Counted from the stretch's first letter, positions 7,881 through 16,346 are shown. The stretch is 45,686 bases of DNA from Bacillus sp. Bos-x628 (GCF_040500475.1 NZ_CP159360.1:1-45686), one strand, 5' to 3'. The notes: generated from the letters alone by a model not told the origin. Program-made: numbers and translations.

Positions 7881-8366
7881 ATGAGCAGATTAGTTAAATG
7901 CTATGGAACATGTGAACAAAAGCACCCCCAATCTGTTATGAAGAAATTCAAAAGCAAAAACTACTGTCCTAAATGTTATAAGAAAAAAGAGAAAGATGTT
8001 GAAGATCGAGAAAACCTTTATAACAAGTGCAAAAAAATTTTCGGTATTTCTTTTCCTACAGGATTGATGCTTAAGCAAATTAAACAATTTAAAGAGGAAC
8101 GAGGATATACTTATAAAAATATAGATTTCACTCTTGATTACATAGTAAATATCAAAAAAATACGTTTGGAATTAAAGTATGGTTTAGCTCTTATCCCCCA
8201 TTATTATGATGAAATGATTGACTACTATAAAGATCTCAAAAGAAAAAGAGAGAATATGGTGGTAAAAAAAATAGAAATGCGAAAGGTTCAAATAAAGACA
8301 CCCTCTTTATCTAAAAACAGATATAAAGACAAGAAATTAATAAACATGGAGGGTTTACTGAAATGA
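7881..8366 (+). CDS. Zinc-finger replisome-associated protein of unknown function
   Basis: 161 residues. The N-terminus has a Cys4 site (Cys7, Cys11, Cys29, Cys32) and the rest is lysine-rich and helical. It overlaps the helicase start by ATGA, so the two proteins are made together. In SPbeta a small gene sits in the same place ahead of the helicase. A helicase loader or single-strand DNA accessory role would fit the position and basic charge, but I see no loader ATPase motif, so this is inference. Ribosome site AAAGGAGAG at 7866-7874. Confidence 0.65.
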   Translation: MSRLVKCYGTCEQKHPQSVMKKFKSKNYCPKCYKKKEKDVEDRENLYNKCKKIFGISFPTGLMLKQIKQFKEERGYTYKNIDFTLDYIVNIKKIRLELKYGLALIPHYYDEMIDYYKDLKRKRENMVVKKIEMRKVQIKTPSLSKNRYKDKKLINMEGLLK

Positions 8367-9955
8367 CAGGCGTTAACTCAACTACTACTGATAAAGCAAT
8401 GAAAGTTTTAAACCCTACACGGGCTGTCTATTCTGTTATTGGTTCACTTTGCAGGAACCCCCACTTCTTAAGAGATCCGGAAATTATTATAACAGAAAAA
8501 GACTTTGCTCATGAATTTCACCAAATTGTGTTTTCTTCGATATATAATATCGCTTATTCAAATTATGAAGTCACTAAAATTAATGAAATTGATCTTGATA
8601 ATTACTTATCGTCTTTTCCTCAGCACTATAAGATTTGGGAAAAAAATGATGGTTTATCTTATATAAGAAAATCAATAGCTCATGCAAATGAAAACACCTT
8701 TAAAAGTAACTATGATCGACTGAAAAAAATCTCTTTATTGCGACATTATGTATTAAATGGAATTGATGTGTCAGATCTTTATGATTGGCAGTCTACTGAC
8801 TTAAAGATCCGGAATGATGGAATGAAAAAAATAGACAGTATGACTGTTAATGAAATAATTGATCATTACACAATTAAGATGTCTAAGATTAAAGATGCAT
8901 TCAATATTGGTCAAGAGACAAAAAGTTTTATGGCGGGTGATGATTTGGACACTCTTCTAGATGAGTTAGATGAAGACCCTGAATACGGAAACCCATTTAC
9001 AAACAAATTTTATAACACAATATTTAGAGGAAAACGTAAAACAAAGCTTATGCTTCGTTCAGCGGGTACAGGTACAGGTAAAACTCGTCAAGCATTGGCT
9101 GATATGTGTAATGCATCATGTGATGAAATTTTTGATATTAACCAAAACAAATATGTAAGCAACGGCCCATCAATCCCTACCCTATTTATATCAACAGAGC
9201 TTGTAAAAAGAGAAGTCCAAACAATTATGCTTGCTTTTATTTCTGGAGTTGATGAAGACGTAATTAAAGATGGTAAGTATTCTGAGGTAGTCTTAAAAAG
9301 ACTAAAAAAAGCAATCCAGATTTTAAAGAGAGCGCCTATCTTCTGTGAGTATGTAAATGACTTTTCAATTTCAGATATTGAAACAATTATTGAACGACAT
9401 ATTATTGAAAACAATATTCAAGAATGTGCCTTTGACTATATTCAAATGACCCCAAAACTCTCCAGAACAATGGCGACTGCATTTGGGAGTCACCTTCGAG
9501 AAGACCAGATTCTTCATCAGTTTTCGTCATCATTAAAAATTCTTGCTGAGAAGTATGATATTTTTATTGCTTCTTCAACCCAATTAAACAGAGGTTCTAA
9601 AGAAATTGAAAATAGAGACCCGTCGGCTCTACGTGGTGGACAAGCCACAGCAGATAAAGTTGATTTTGGTATCCTTACATTTAGGGCGGGGGCTTCAGAT
9701 TACCATAATCTAAAGCACATTTTGCAATCTGGTTTTACTAACAAAAAACCAAACTATTCTCATTGGGTTTATAAAAATCGCGGAGGAAAGTATAGTAATG
9801 TAATTATCTGGACTTATATGAATCTAGGCACTATGAGAGAAGATCCATTATTCGTGACAGACTACGATTTTAATTTGTTAGATGTTCACCCGATGAATAT
9901 TGGATATGCCATTGAAGAAACAGAAGATTTAGCTGAAGAAAGTCTGGTTTTTTAA
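8363..9955 (+). CDS. DnaB-type replicative DNA helicase
   Basis: 530 residues, matching SPbeta YorI in type and place. An N-terminal helical domain (about 10-110) resembles the DnaB N domain. The RecA-like core carries Walker A (GTGTGKTRQ, Lys240), a DYIQMT Walker B-type strand, and the SSTQLNRGSKEI...ALRGGQATADKVD segment of DnaB motifs H3/H4. It unwinds DNA at the fork and is expected to act with the primase that follows. The start codon overlaps the stop of the upstream gene. The first codons contain AACTCAACTACTACT, a sequence that recurs in untranslated leaders elsewhere in the window. The stop codon is inside its terminator. Confidence 0.9.
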   Translation: MTGVNSTTTDKAMKVLNPTRAVYSVIGSLCRNPHFLRDPEIIITEKDFAHEFHQIVFSSIYNIAYSNYEVTKINEIDLDNYLSSFPQHYKIWEKNDGLSYIRKSIAHANENTFKSNYDRLKKISLLRHYVLNGIDVSDLYDWQSTDLKIRNDGMKKIDSMTVNEIIDHYTIKMSKIKDAFNIGQETKSFMAGDDLDTLLDELDEDPEYGNPFTNKFYNTIFRGKRKTKLMLRSAGTGTGKTRQALADMCNASCDEIFDINQNKYVSNGPSIPTLFISTELVKREVQTIMLAFISGVDEDVIKDGKYSEVVLKRLKKAIQILKRAPIFCEYVNDFSISDIETIIERHIIENNIQECAFDYIQMTPKLSRTMATAFGSHLREDQILHQFSSSLKILAEKYDIFIASSTQLNRGSKEIENRDPSALRGGQATADKVDFGILTFRAGASDYHNLKHILQSGFTNKKPNYSHWVYKNRGGKYSNVIIWTYMNLGTMREDPLFVTDYDFNLLDVHPMNIGYAIEETEDLAEESLVF

Positions 9956-9979
9956 GAGAAGATGATTCTTCTCTTTTTT
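9955..9979 (+). terminator. Intrinsic terminator after the helicase gene
   Basis: AGAGAAGA-TGAT-TCTTCTCT (9955-9974), perfect 8-bp stem, then TTTTT. It overlaps the start of the next promoter element. Confidence 0.85.
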
Positions 9980-10004
9980 ACATTTTTATTTAGTCAGATA
10001 AAAT
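9977..10004 (+). promoter_or_regulatory. SPBRE-type promoter element
   Basis: TTTACA (9977-9982), N16 ending TCAGA, TAAAAT (9999-10004). The -35 half overlaps the T-run of the helicase terminator. Confidence 0.7.
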
Positions 10005-10034
10005 ATCTTAAATAGGGTTAAGAGGTGAATTGGT

Positions 10035-11075
10035 TTGGATGCCCACAAAGTAAAACAATCCTTGAGTGAAAATGACATATTCACCTTACTTCAAGAGTTA
10101 GGAACACAACCAAAATTAAAAGGTCCAAATATTATATGCAAAACGATCTGTCATAACGGTCATAGCCATAAACTTACTTATTATTCTAATTCTCATTCAT
10201 TTTACTGCTTCACAGAGTGCGGCCATATGGATTTATACGGATTAATAGGGAAAATAAAAGGATTAACTTTTTTTGAGTCATTTAAATTTATTTGCAAGAG
10301 ATTTGGATTATCATATAGAAGTTCAAATTTTACTTCAGATAAAGTGGATATGTCTTTCTTTGAAAAATTTAAACCAAAAGATATTACAGCAGAAATTAAT
10401 CAGCTAGATAAGAAAATCCTTAATTCATATTATGACTTCTATCACAAGTCTTGGATAGAAGACAACATTTCTCCAAAGACAATGAAGAAGTTTAATATTA
10501 AATACTCAGTTATAGATAATCAAATAATTATACCTCACTACGATCTTAAAGGAAATCTTATTGGTATCCGAGCCAGAAACCTAAATCAAGAATTAGTGAA
10601 CTCCGGAAAAAAATATATGCCTGTGTTTTACAAAAATCGTTTCTTAAAACACCCAACCGGCTCCTGCCTTTATGGATTAAATTTTAACCTAAAACAAATA
10701 AAAGATTACGGAGCAATCATCTTATGTGAATCTGAAAAGTCAGTTATGCAGATAGATACTATGTTTCCTGATATGTCTATTGCTGTATCTTTAAGTGGAT
10801 CTACTCTTACTGATACTCAGATAGAATTATTAAATAACTTAGGCATTGAACAAGTCATAATTGCTCTAGATAAAGAATTCTCAGAAGTTGGGAGTATTGA
10901 AGAAAAATACTACATTGAGAAAATCAATAGTGTTTTTATTAATAAACTTGGTTCAAGGTTTGAAACAAGTGTGATGTGGGATGTTGAAGGCCTCCTTGAT
11001 TTAAAAGACAGTCCATCTGATAAAGGCGCCGAAATTTTCATGAAATTATTCAACAACCGAATCCTAGTAGCTTAA
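10035..11075 (+). CDS. DnaG-type DNA primase
   Basis: 346 residues. It makes RNA primers at the fork. The N-terminal CHC2-like zinc site is visible as C-x3-C-x-x-x-H...YCFTECGH (about 36-66). A TOPRIM-like core follows with LCESEKSVMQID (acidic Glu) and IALDKEFSE. It is shorter than cellular DnaG and lacks an obvious C-terminal helicase-binding domain, as in phage primases. Start is TTG, set by AGAGGTG eight bases upstream; no in-frame ATG fits. TTG starts recur in this window at the partition ATPase and both topoisomerase genes. Position between helicase and RecJ matches SPbeta yorJ. Confidence 0.85.
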   Translation: MDAHKVKQSLSENDIFTLLQELGTQPKLKGPNIICKTICHNGHSHKLTYYSNSHSFYCFTECGHMDLYGLIGKIKGLTFFESFKFICKRFGLSYRSSNFTSDKVDMSFFEKFKPKDITAEINQLDKKILNSYYDFYHKSWIEDNISPKTMKKFNIKYSVIDNQIIIPHYDLKGNLIGIRARNLNQELVNSGKKYMPVFYKNRFLKHPTGSCLYGLNFNLKQIKDYGAIILCESEKSVMQIDTMFPDMSIAVSLSGSTLTDTQIELLNNLGIEQVIIALDKEFSEVGSIEEKYYIEKINSVFINKLGSRFETSVMWDVEGLLDLKDSPSDKGAEIFMKLFNNRILVA

Positions 11076-11103
11076 TTTACGTTTTAAAAACCCCAGATAT
11101 AAT
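11076..11103 (+). promoter_or_regulatory. SPBRE-type promoter element
   Basis: TTTACG begins at the base after the primase stop; N16 ending CCAGA; TATAAT (11098-11103). Confidence 0.8.
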
Positions 11104-11134
11104 AACGAAGATTCAACTACTAGGAGGAAAATTT

Positions 11135-11338
11135 ATGCGTAGTATTATAAAGATTGAGATCGACCGTCCTTTAAGCAGAAATGAAATTGAATATGTAAAT
11201 AAATTATCTGAAGCAGAAAAAGAGGAACAACTCGAAAGAATGAACTTTTTAATCAAAGATATGTTAGAGTTAGAAGGAATCTCTCGCGAATTTTTGAAAA
11301 TCACTAATAAAATTGTTGGTGAATTCAATGAAGATTAA
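11135..11338 (+). CDS. Small helical protein of unknown function
   Basis: 67 residues, charged and predicted helical (EAEKEEQLERMNFLIKDMLELEG), with no motif I recognise. The ribosome site is strong (TAGGAGGAAA at 11121-11130) and the leader contains TTCAACTACT. Its last 11 bases overlap the start of the RecJ-like gene, so the two are co-translated. It could be a small partner of the nuclease or primase. Confidence 0.6.
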   Translation: MRSIIKIEIDRPLSRNEIEYVNKLSEAEKEEQLERMNFLIKDMLELEGISREFLKITNKIVGEFNED

Positions 11339-13082
11339 ACAAATCGGTCCCTTCAATGGGGATATCATTGACACCATATTGAAGAATAGAAATATTAAGG
11401 ATATTGATACATTCCTTAACCCTAATAGTAGCGAGGATCTTAATCCTTTTGATCTTCATAATATTGAACTCGGTGCAAATGTCCTTCTTGCTCATTTACT
11501 CATAAGAGATCATATTGGTATTTTAGTTGATGCAGATGCTGATGGATTTTCGTCTGCATCAATAATCTATCAATATATAAAAAAAATTGAACCAGATTCA
11601 CATATTTCTTATTTTCTTCATGATCGAAAATCCCATGGATTAACTGATGAAATTTCTCAAAAGATTGCTAGTTCAACAATTGATCTAATCATAATCCCTG
11701 ATGCAGCGTCTAATGATGTTGATGAAATTCAAAGGCTTTATTATATGGGAATTGACATTATCGTTCTAGATCATCATGAAGTAGATAAGATGCCAGAGCA
11801 TGGAATTTTGATTAATAATCAATTAGACGTGAATAAAAACACAAATAAGAATTTAGTCGGTGCAGGTATGGCCTATAAGTTTTGCCAAGCTCTTGATAAG
11901 ATTTTAGATACCCATTATGCTGATGACCTTCTTGATTTAGTTGCTATTGGCCAAATCGGAGATATTTCAGATATAAGTGAAAATGAAGTCAGAAACTTGG
12001 TTTTTCGAGGCCTTGAGACGATCAATAACCCATTGGTTAAAATTGCTATAATGGATTCTTTTGGGAGTCTAAAAGGTCTCGCCCCAAAAGATCTCTCCTT
12101 TTCTATTATTCCAATGATTAATGCGGTAGTTCGTGTTGGTACTAAAGATGAAAAAGATTTACTATTCAGAGCCTTAAATAAGATTGATGATGGACGAGTT
12201 TGGAATGTAGAGAAACGAAAGAAAAATAAAAAGACCGGAAAATTCGACAAAATATTAGTTGAGCAAGATATATATGATATTGCCTTTGATATGATGAAAA
12301 AAGTTAAGAGTCGTCAAAACTCAATGGTTAAAAAGTCTCTAGAAAAACTTAAAAATAACACCAGCATTTATAATGAGGGCGGAATCTCAATTGCTTTACT
12401 TAACAGCCCTCATGAAGCTTCGATTACTGGTCTAGTTGCCAATAAAGTAGCCAATAAATATCAAAAACCAGCATTAGTGCTTTATTACAAAGATAAGAAA
12501 TATGTTGGGTCAGGTCGTGGCGATGAAAAAATATTATCTTCCCTTAAAGACTGGTGTAATGAAACTGGACTGATCGAGTTTGCTCAAGGGCATGCTAATG
12601 CTTTTGGTATATCTATCCCTGAAGACAATTTTGAAGAGTTCAAAAAACGAACACATGAGGTCAAGAAAAATGAGTTCGTTTATGAGGTTGATCTCATAGT
12701 CAGAGAAAATGTTAATAGATCTATAATTGAAGATGTTACTAATAATAAACACTTATTTGGTGGGAAAGTACAAGAACCCCTATTAGCCTTTATCGGAATT
12801 AAAATTAATAAGAACTATATCCGCCAAAAAGGTTCTATGTTGGCCTTTTATGAAAATGGTGTTGAGTTTGTTATGTACGGAGCCCCTGACGGATTATATG
12901 AGAGTCTAAAAAATAATTTTGACAGACAAATCACGATGGATTTCATTGGTATCCCATCTGTGAATATTTATGGTAATAAACGCACCCTTCAATTAGTTCT
13001 TGTAGGGTGCGAGAGGTCTGGCAACTATGATCTTATTGAGGAAGTACCTGATGAAGTTACTGTAGAAACCATTATTTTTTGA
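11328..13082 (+). CDS. RecJ-type single-strand DNA-specific exonuclease
   Basis: 584 residues from the ATG at 11328, which is the start that places MKIKQIGPF first and has GGTGA upstream. The reading frame is open to 11313. DHH-family motifs are complete: DADADG (motif I), PDAASND (II), VLDHHEVD (III), and AIGQIGDISD (IV). The C-terminal DHHA1 region shows GSGRGDE and GHANAFGISI. The C-terminal 120 residues would form the OB/partner domain. It degrades 5' ends of single-stranded DNA in recombination and repair. It corresponds to SPbeta YorK by position and type. The gene ends against a 15-bp inverted repeat shared with the convergent gene. Confidence 0.9.
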   Translation: MKIKQIGPFNGDIIDTILKNRNIKDIDTFLNPNSSEDLNPFDLHNIELGANVLLAHLLIRDHIGILVDADADGFSSASIIYQYIKKIEPDSHISYFLHDRKSHGLTDEISQKIASSTIDLIIIPDAASNDVDEIQRLYYMGIDIIVLDHHEVDKMPEHGILINNQLDVNKNTNKNLVGAGMAYKFCQALDKILDTHYADDLLDLVAIGQIGDISDISENEVRNLVFRGLETINNPLVKIAIMDSFGSLKGLAPKDLSFSIIPMINAVVRVGTKDEKDLLFRALNKIDDGRVWNVEKRKKNKKTGKFDKILVEQDIYDIAFDMMKKVKSRQNSMVKKSLEKLKNNTSIYNEGGISIALLNSPHEASITGLVANKVANKYQKPALVLYYKDKKYVGSGRGDEKILSSLKDWCNETGLIEFAQGHANAFGISIPEDNFEEFKKRTHEVKKNEFVYEVDLIVRENVNRSIIEDVTNNKHLFGGKVQEPLLAFIGIKINKNYIRQKGSMLAFYENGVEFVMYGAPDGLYESLKNNFDRQITMDFIGIPSVNIYGNKRTLQLVLVGCERSGNYDLIEEVPDEVTVETIIF

Positions 13083-13083
13083 A

Positions 13084-13110
13084 ATAACAGTTATAACAGT
13101 CATAATAATA
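13084..13110 (+). repeat. Tandem 9-bp repeats (ATAACAGTY)
   Basis: ATAACAGTT (13084-13092), ATAACAGTC (13093-13101) and ATAATAATA (13102-13110) lie in a row. ATAACAGTCATAA recurs exactly at 13684-13696, at the other end of the minus-strand gene. They look like binding sites for that gene's MerR-like product. Confidence 0.5.
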
Positions 13111-13149
13111 GCCATGACAGTTACATTAGTAGTTGTAATTGTCATGGCT
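13110..13149. terminator. Bidirectional hairpin between convergent genes
   Basis: AGCCATGACAGTTAC (13110-13124) and GTAATTGTCATGGCT (13135-13149) form a 15-bp stem with one mismatch. It separates the RecJ-like gene (+) from the MerR-like gene (-). Flanking T or A runs are short, so efficiency is uncertain. Confidence 0.5.
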
Positions 13150-13153
13150 AACT

Positions 13154-13693
13154 TTATTTACCGAACTGCCACCATTTTTTCTTCTTGTTGTTTTCTAAGA
13201 TCAATTTCTTTAATTCCTGAGTTTCTCTAATTGATTGTAGTAACAACTTGTCTCTATTTGTAGAGCCACTTTCTAAAAGCTTTTGGGTTTGATTTTGATT
13301 TTCCAACAGCTGATCTATTTGTTTCTGTTGGTTTTTTATAATTTCATGCATTTGTTCCATTGTTTCTTTCATAATTGTTATATCTAATGGTGGCTCAGTC
13401 TCATCAAATTGAGTTGATTCTGTTGAGCCCTTCCATACCGTTACATCAGTTATAGAAGATATAACTGTTCTCACAGCGTCTACAACTTTTATTCCTTTTT
13501 CATTTTTAATTTGAATTAGTCTTTTAAAAATTTCTAAATCTCTTTCTGAGAAGATTACTTTTCCTGTACGACTCCTTGTAAATCTGTATCCGTTCTCTTC
13601 TATTAAGAGATAGTACTTTTTAATAGTTGATGGAGATAACCCTAGCTCTTGAGCTACATCCTCAACGCCGGAAAAAATATTCATAACAGTCAT
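13154..13693 (-). CDS. MerR-like DNA-binding protein with C-terminal DUF3967-type tail
   Basis: 179 residues on the minus strand. The N-terminus is a MerR-type winged helix (GVEDVAQELGLSPSTIKKYYLLIEENGYRFTRSRTGKVIFSERDLEIFKRL, about 9-60). A glutamine-rich coiled coil follows (about 110-150), and the tail LLLQSIRETQELKKLILENNKKKKWWQFGK fits the DUF3967 pattern I know from Bacillus plasmid and phage proteins. GGAGG precedes the ATG by two to seven bases. ATAACAGTC-type repeats lie over its start codon and just past its 3' end, suggesting autoregulation or a spread nucleoprotein complex. It is the only gene on the minus strand in the first 26 kb. A plasmid or prophage maintenance regulator is plausible, not shown. 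Confidence 0.8.
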   Translation of the reverse strand: MTVMNIFSGVEDVAQELGLSPSTIKKYYLLIEENGYRFTRSRTGKVIFSERDLEIFKRLIQIKNEKGIKVVDAVRTVISSITDVTVWKGSTESTQFDETEPPLDITIMKETMEQMHEIIKNQQKQIDQLLENQNQTQKLLESGSTNRDKLLLQSIRETQELKKLILENNKKKKWWQFGK

Positions 13694-13723
13694 AACCTCC
13701 GATTAATAGTAGTCATAACAATC
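13684..13723. repeat. Operator-like ATAACAGTC repeats at the MerR-like gene start
   Basis: ATAACAGTCATAA (13684-13696) covers the start codon, and GTCATAACAATCATA follows at about 13713-13727. The first copy is identical to 13093-13105. Likely operator for the MerR-like gene. Confidence 0.45.
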
Positions 13724-13778
13724 ATATCATAGATAAAATAACTTTTTAGAAATACTGTAATTAAAGTTTCGACATTAA

Positions 13779-13806
13779 TTTACATTCTTGAATCTCCAGA
13801 TATAAA
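13779..13806 (+). promoter_or_regulatory. SPBRE-type promoter element
   Basis: TTTACA (13779-13784), N16 ending CCAGA, TATAAA (13801-13806). Confidence 0.75.
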
Positions 13807-13846
13807 TAAAGAGAAAACAACATAAATAAATCGGAGGAATAATAAT

Positions 13847-14305
13847 ATGACTCAAAATACTAAACCGTTAGCTCCAGGAAAACAACAACATGTTTATATT
13901 GCGGCCCCATTCTTCAAGGCGGATCAAATAACCCGAGTTGCTTTGGTCGAAACATTACTTGAAAAACATGACTTAACATACTTCTCGCCAAGAAAACAAT
14001 CAGCAATCGGTCCGATTTCATCACCTGAAGTTCGAAAGAAGTCTTTTGAGATGAACATTAGAGGAATTGAAGAATCAGAACTTGTTATTGCAATTACTGA
14101 TGATAAAGACATGGGTACCATTTTTGAGGCGGGGCACGCATATGCATCGGGGGTCCCAATCATTTATGTGGCCTTCACACTTGGTCAAGATGGAATGTTC
14201 AATCTAATGTTAGCAGAGTCAGGAAAAGCTGCATGTAAAACAATCGAAGAATTAGAAGCTGCCATACTTGGTCAAGAAATTTATTATGAGGGCTTAATTG
14301 AATAA
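13847..14305 (+). CDS. Second nucleoside 2-deoxyribosyltransferase-like protein
   Basis: 152 residues. The strand VYIAAPFF at about 17-24, the conserved Asn in MNIRGIEESELVIAITD, and DMGTIFEAGHAYASGVPIIY (about 86-105) with the catalytic Glu are the family's features. It differs clearly from the protein at 1-522, so the element carries two enzymes of this fold, probably with different substrates (free base exchange versus deoxynucleotide N-glycosidase activity). Expressed from its own SPBRE and a strong ATCGGAGGAAT leader. Only an AT-rich gap of about 115 bp separates it from the thioredoxin-like gene. Confidence 0.8.
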   Translation: MTQNTKPLAPGKQQHVYIAAPFFKADQITRVALVETLLEKHDLTYFSPRKQSAIGPISSPEVRKKSFEMNIRGIEESELVIAITDDKDMGTIFEAGHAYASGVPIIYVAFTLGQDGMFNLMLAESGKAACKTIEELEAAILGQEIYYEGLIE

Positions 14306-14420
14306 TCTATTAAATAATTTATTTAATAAATTCAATAATAATTATTAAATGATGTCGTATTAAATAATTTTTTATTGATTATATTTAATAATAAGATGTC
14401 TATATACGGAGGAATTAATC

Positions 14421-14699
14421 ATGAAAGTAATTATATTTAAACAAAGTGCTTGTCAACCATGCCAGATGCTTGAAAACTATTATTCTTTTGAGTTAGGGAT
14501 TAAACCTGATATAACTTATAACCTTTCAGATGGTGATGATGATTCGGTAAACGCGGCTATGAAGTTTGGTATTATGGCTACGCCAGCCTTGGTACTTGTT
14601 GATAATAATGAAAATGAGATTGAAAGAATAGTTGGATTTAATGGCAAACAAGATCTGATTCGAGAAATGTTCTTAAAAGCAGGAAAAACTGAAAAATAG
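14421..14699 (+). CDS. Thioredoxin/glutaredoxin-like protein
   Basis: 92 residues with an active-site CQPC (Cys11, Cys14) and the cis-proline strand ATPALVLVD. The size fits small phage thioredoxins such as SPbeta YosR, which I recall beside the SPbeta reductase genes. It could reduce the phage ribonucleotide reductase. Here it is 8 kb away from nrdEFI, but in the same nucleotide-metabolism set. The ribosome site ACGGAGGAATT (14406-14416) is strong. I see no SPBRE directly ahead; the AT-rich gap 14306-14405 has TTAAATAATT-type inverted repeats, so the gene may share the upstream transcript. Confidence 0.85.
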   Translation: MKVIIFKQSACQPCQMLENYYSFELGIKPDITYNLSDGDDDSVNAAMKFGIMATPALVLVDNNENEIERIVGFNGKQDLIREMFLKAGKTEK

Positions 14700-14704
14700 C
14701 ATTT

Positions 14705-14732
14705 TTTGTATCTTTTTATATCAGGATATAAC
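14705..14732 (+). promoter_or_regulatory. Degenerate SPBRE-type promoter element
   Basis: TTTGTA (14705-14710), N16 ending TCAGGA, TATAAC (14727-14732). Spacing matches the family though the -35 half is diverged. It is followed by AACTCAACAACT in the leader. Confidence 0.55.
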
Positions 14733-14769
14733 TTAACTCAACAACTCTCATAAAGGAGACACAACAGTT

Positions 14770-15336
14770 ATGACTTACTATAACCGAGGAAAAGTACGTA
14801 CTTTAGGAGATACACGAATCTTAGCACTTGGAGAGATTATTAGGTATAATAATCGCCCGAAAATCAAGCATGAGAACGTTGCTGAGCACACGTTTTACGT
14901 GATTACAACCGTCCTAAAGATCTGTCAAATGTATAACGTTGATGATTATATTAAACTCAAAGCTTTAGAATTTGCTGCCGTTCATGATATTCCTGAAATT
15001 TTCTTAGGGGATGTACCATATGATACGAAAGTAGACAATCCCACTTTACAGAAAATCTTGAATGAAGCTGAAATTGTTAACTTAAAAAAATATATGCCTG
15101 AATATGCAAAAGCATATGAGCAATTTCTCAAAGAAGAAAAAGAAGAGACAATTGCTTATCTAATTGTAAAGCTCGCCGATACGGTTTCTGTCCTTCAATA
15201 TTCAAATAGTGAAATAGAACTTGGAAATAAAACAAAACAAATGAAAAGTATTAATGATGGAGCACAAGAGCGTGTATCAAATTTAATTGAAAAATTAGAG
15301 GCGCGATTAAGGAAAAAGGCAGTATTTTTTGATTGA
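14770..15336 (+). CDS. HD-domain 5'-deoxynucleotidase-like protein (YfbR type)
   Basis: 188 residues. Metal-binding HD motifs are in order: an early Arg and ENVAEHTFYV (His35 region), AAVHDIPEIFLGDVPYDTK (the HD pair, about 70-88), and KLADTVSVL (late Asp). This is the layout of YfbR-type dNMP 5'-nucleotidases, which remove phosphate from deoxynucleoside monophosphates. It follows two deoxyribosyltransferases and precedes a dNMP kinase, consistent with control of dNMP pools. Ribosome site AAAGGAG at 14752-14758. The stop lies in the terminator stem. Confidence 0.8.
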   Translation: MTYYNRGKVRTLGDTRILALGEIIRYNNRPKIKHENVAEHTFYVITTVLKICQMYNVDDYIKLKALEFAAVHDIPEIFLGDVPYDTKVDNPTLQKILNEAEIVNLKKYMPEYAKAYEQFLKEEKEETIAYLIVKLADTVSVLQYSNSEIELGNKTKQMKSINDGAQERVSNLIEKLEARLRKKAVFFD

Positions 15337-15360
15337 GAAGCCGATTTGAGCTTCTTTTTT
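15336..15360 (+). terminator. Intrinsic terminator
   Basis: AGAAGC-N8-GCTTCT (15336-15355) followed by TTTTTT. Confidence 0.7.
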
Positions 15361-15467
15361 ATTTAGAAATTTTCTTGGCGAGACTTATAAAAAGATTTTT
15401 AGCTAAAGAATAAAACGCGAAGTAACTCTATAATAAAAACACTATTTTATGTTAAACTTATTCTGAT

Positions 15468-16256
15468 ATGGATACGAAAAAATTATCAAATTTAATGATT
15501 AAATTGTTTAATGAAAATGGCAATACCCCTATGAACCAGTATGAAGCTTTAACAGCCACAAACGTACTTGGAAGGAGGGCAAAATCTGGAGATTATAAGT
15601 ATATTGCTTTTATCTGTCCGGGTTTAAAAGGATTCTTTAATTGGCACTCTCATGTTAGACATGGAATAAAAGCAACGGTGGTTAAAGCAGGTCAAGCTAA
15701 AATAGTCTACAAAGAAGGCTTAGAGGTTATAGATGAACTTGTTTTGAAATATTATGATTCAGAAGTTGATGTTTCAGCTATCGAACCGTCTAATTCAGCC
15801 TATTATGCTGAACAATGCATAGATTATGTTTGCAAGACTCTTTTAGATTTTCAGAGATCCGATTTGCTTAAGTATATATATTCATCAGAAGTCATCTCTA
15901 ACGAATTCGAGAATGATGATTATAGAGGTCTTCAATGGATATATATATTTAGACACCCTAAAGTTAGAAATGAACTTAAAATTGGGATGTCTACTCGCCC
16001 GTGGCAGGAGCGTTACGCAGAAGCAAATATGAATACATATACCTCAAGAGACTTGGAGGTTGTTGCTACTTTCCCTTGTAAGGATGGTAAATCTATTGAG
16101 AGATTATTACATTCACAATTTGAAGAATACAGACTTCCCCCAAAAACCGGTCAAACGCGGCATCCGGAATGGTTTGAGTTTCCTGAAAATAAAGTTGAAG
16201 AAGTAATTTCTCGAATTGAAAAGTTTATGAAATCAATTGATTTATTATCTTTATAA
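15468..16256 (+). CDS. T5orf172/GIY-YIG-like domain protein
   Basis: 262 residues. The C-terminal part (about 155-255) has the T5orf172/MUG113 pattern: WIYIFRHP...LKIGMSTRPWQERY (the GIY/YIG equivalents and Arg), VVATFPC, ERLLHSQFEEYRL (catalytic Glu and His) and HPEWFEFP. The N-terminal 150 residues are unfamiliar. Such proteins are free-standing nucleases, often homing or mobile in phages. No Shine-Dalgarno site is visible before the ATG at 15468, nor before the later ATGs. A TATAAT lies at 15428-15433, so the transcript may have a short leader. It has its own terminator and lacks an SPBRE, so it may be a late arrival. Confidence 0.65.
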   Translation: MDTKKLSNLMIKLFNENGNTPMNQYEALTATNVLGRRAKSGDYKYIAFICPGLKGFFNWHSHVRHGIKATVVKAGQAKIVYKEGLEVIDELVLKYYDSEVDVSAIEPSNSAYYAEQCIDYVCKTLLDFQRSDLLKYIYSSEVISNEFENDDYRGLQWIYIFRHPKVRNELKIGMSTRPWQERYAEANMNTYTSRDLEVVATFPCKDGKSIERLLHSQFEEYRLPPKTGQTRHPEWFEFPENKVEEVISRIEKFMKSIDLLSL

Positions 16257-16257
16257 C

Positions 16258-16286
16258 AAGACTAGTGATATGTCTTTAGTCTTTTT
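16258..16286 (+). terminator. Intrinsic terminator after the GIY-YIG-like gene
   Basis: AAGACTA (16258-16264) pairs with TAGTCTT (16277-16283), followed by TTTTG. Confidence 0.65.
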
Positions 16287-16311
16287 GCATTTAAATTTAG
16301 CTAGATATAAA
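16284..16311 (+). promoter_or_regulatory. Diverged SPBRE-type promoter for a micro-transcript
   Basis: TTTGCA (16284-16289), exactly N16 ending CTAGA, TATAAA (16306-16311). Spacing and the AGATATAA half fit the family although the -35 half is weak. Confidence 0.5.
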
Positions 16312-16346
16312 AGTTATGACAATAATATTAATGTGGAGATCTTAGA

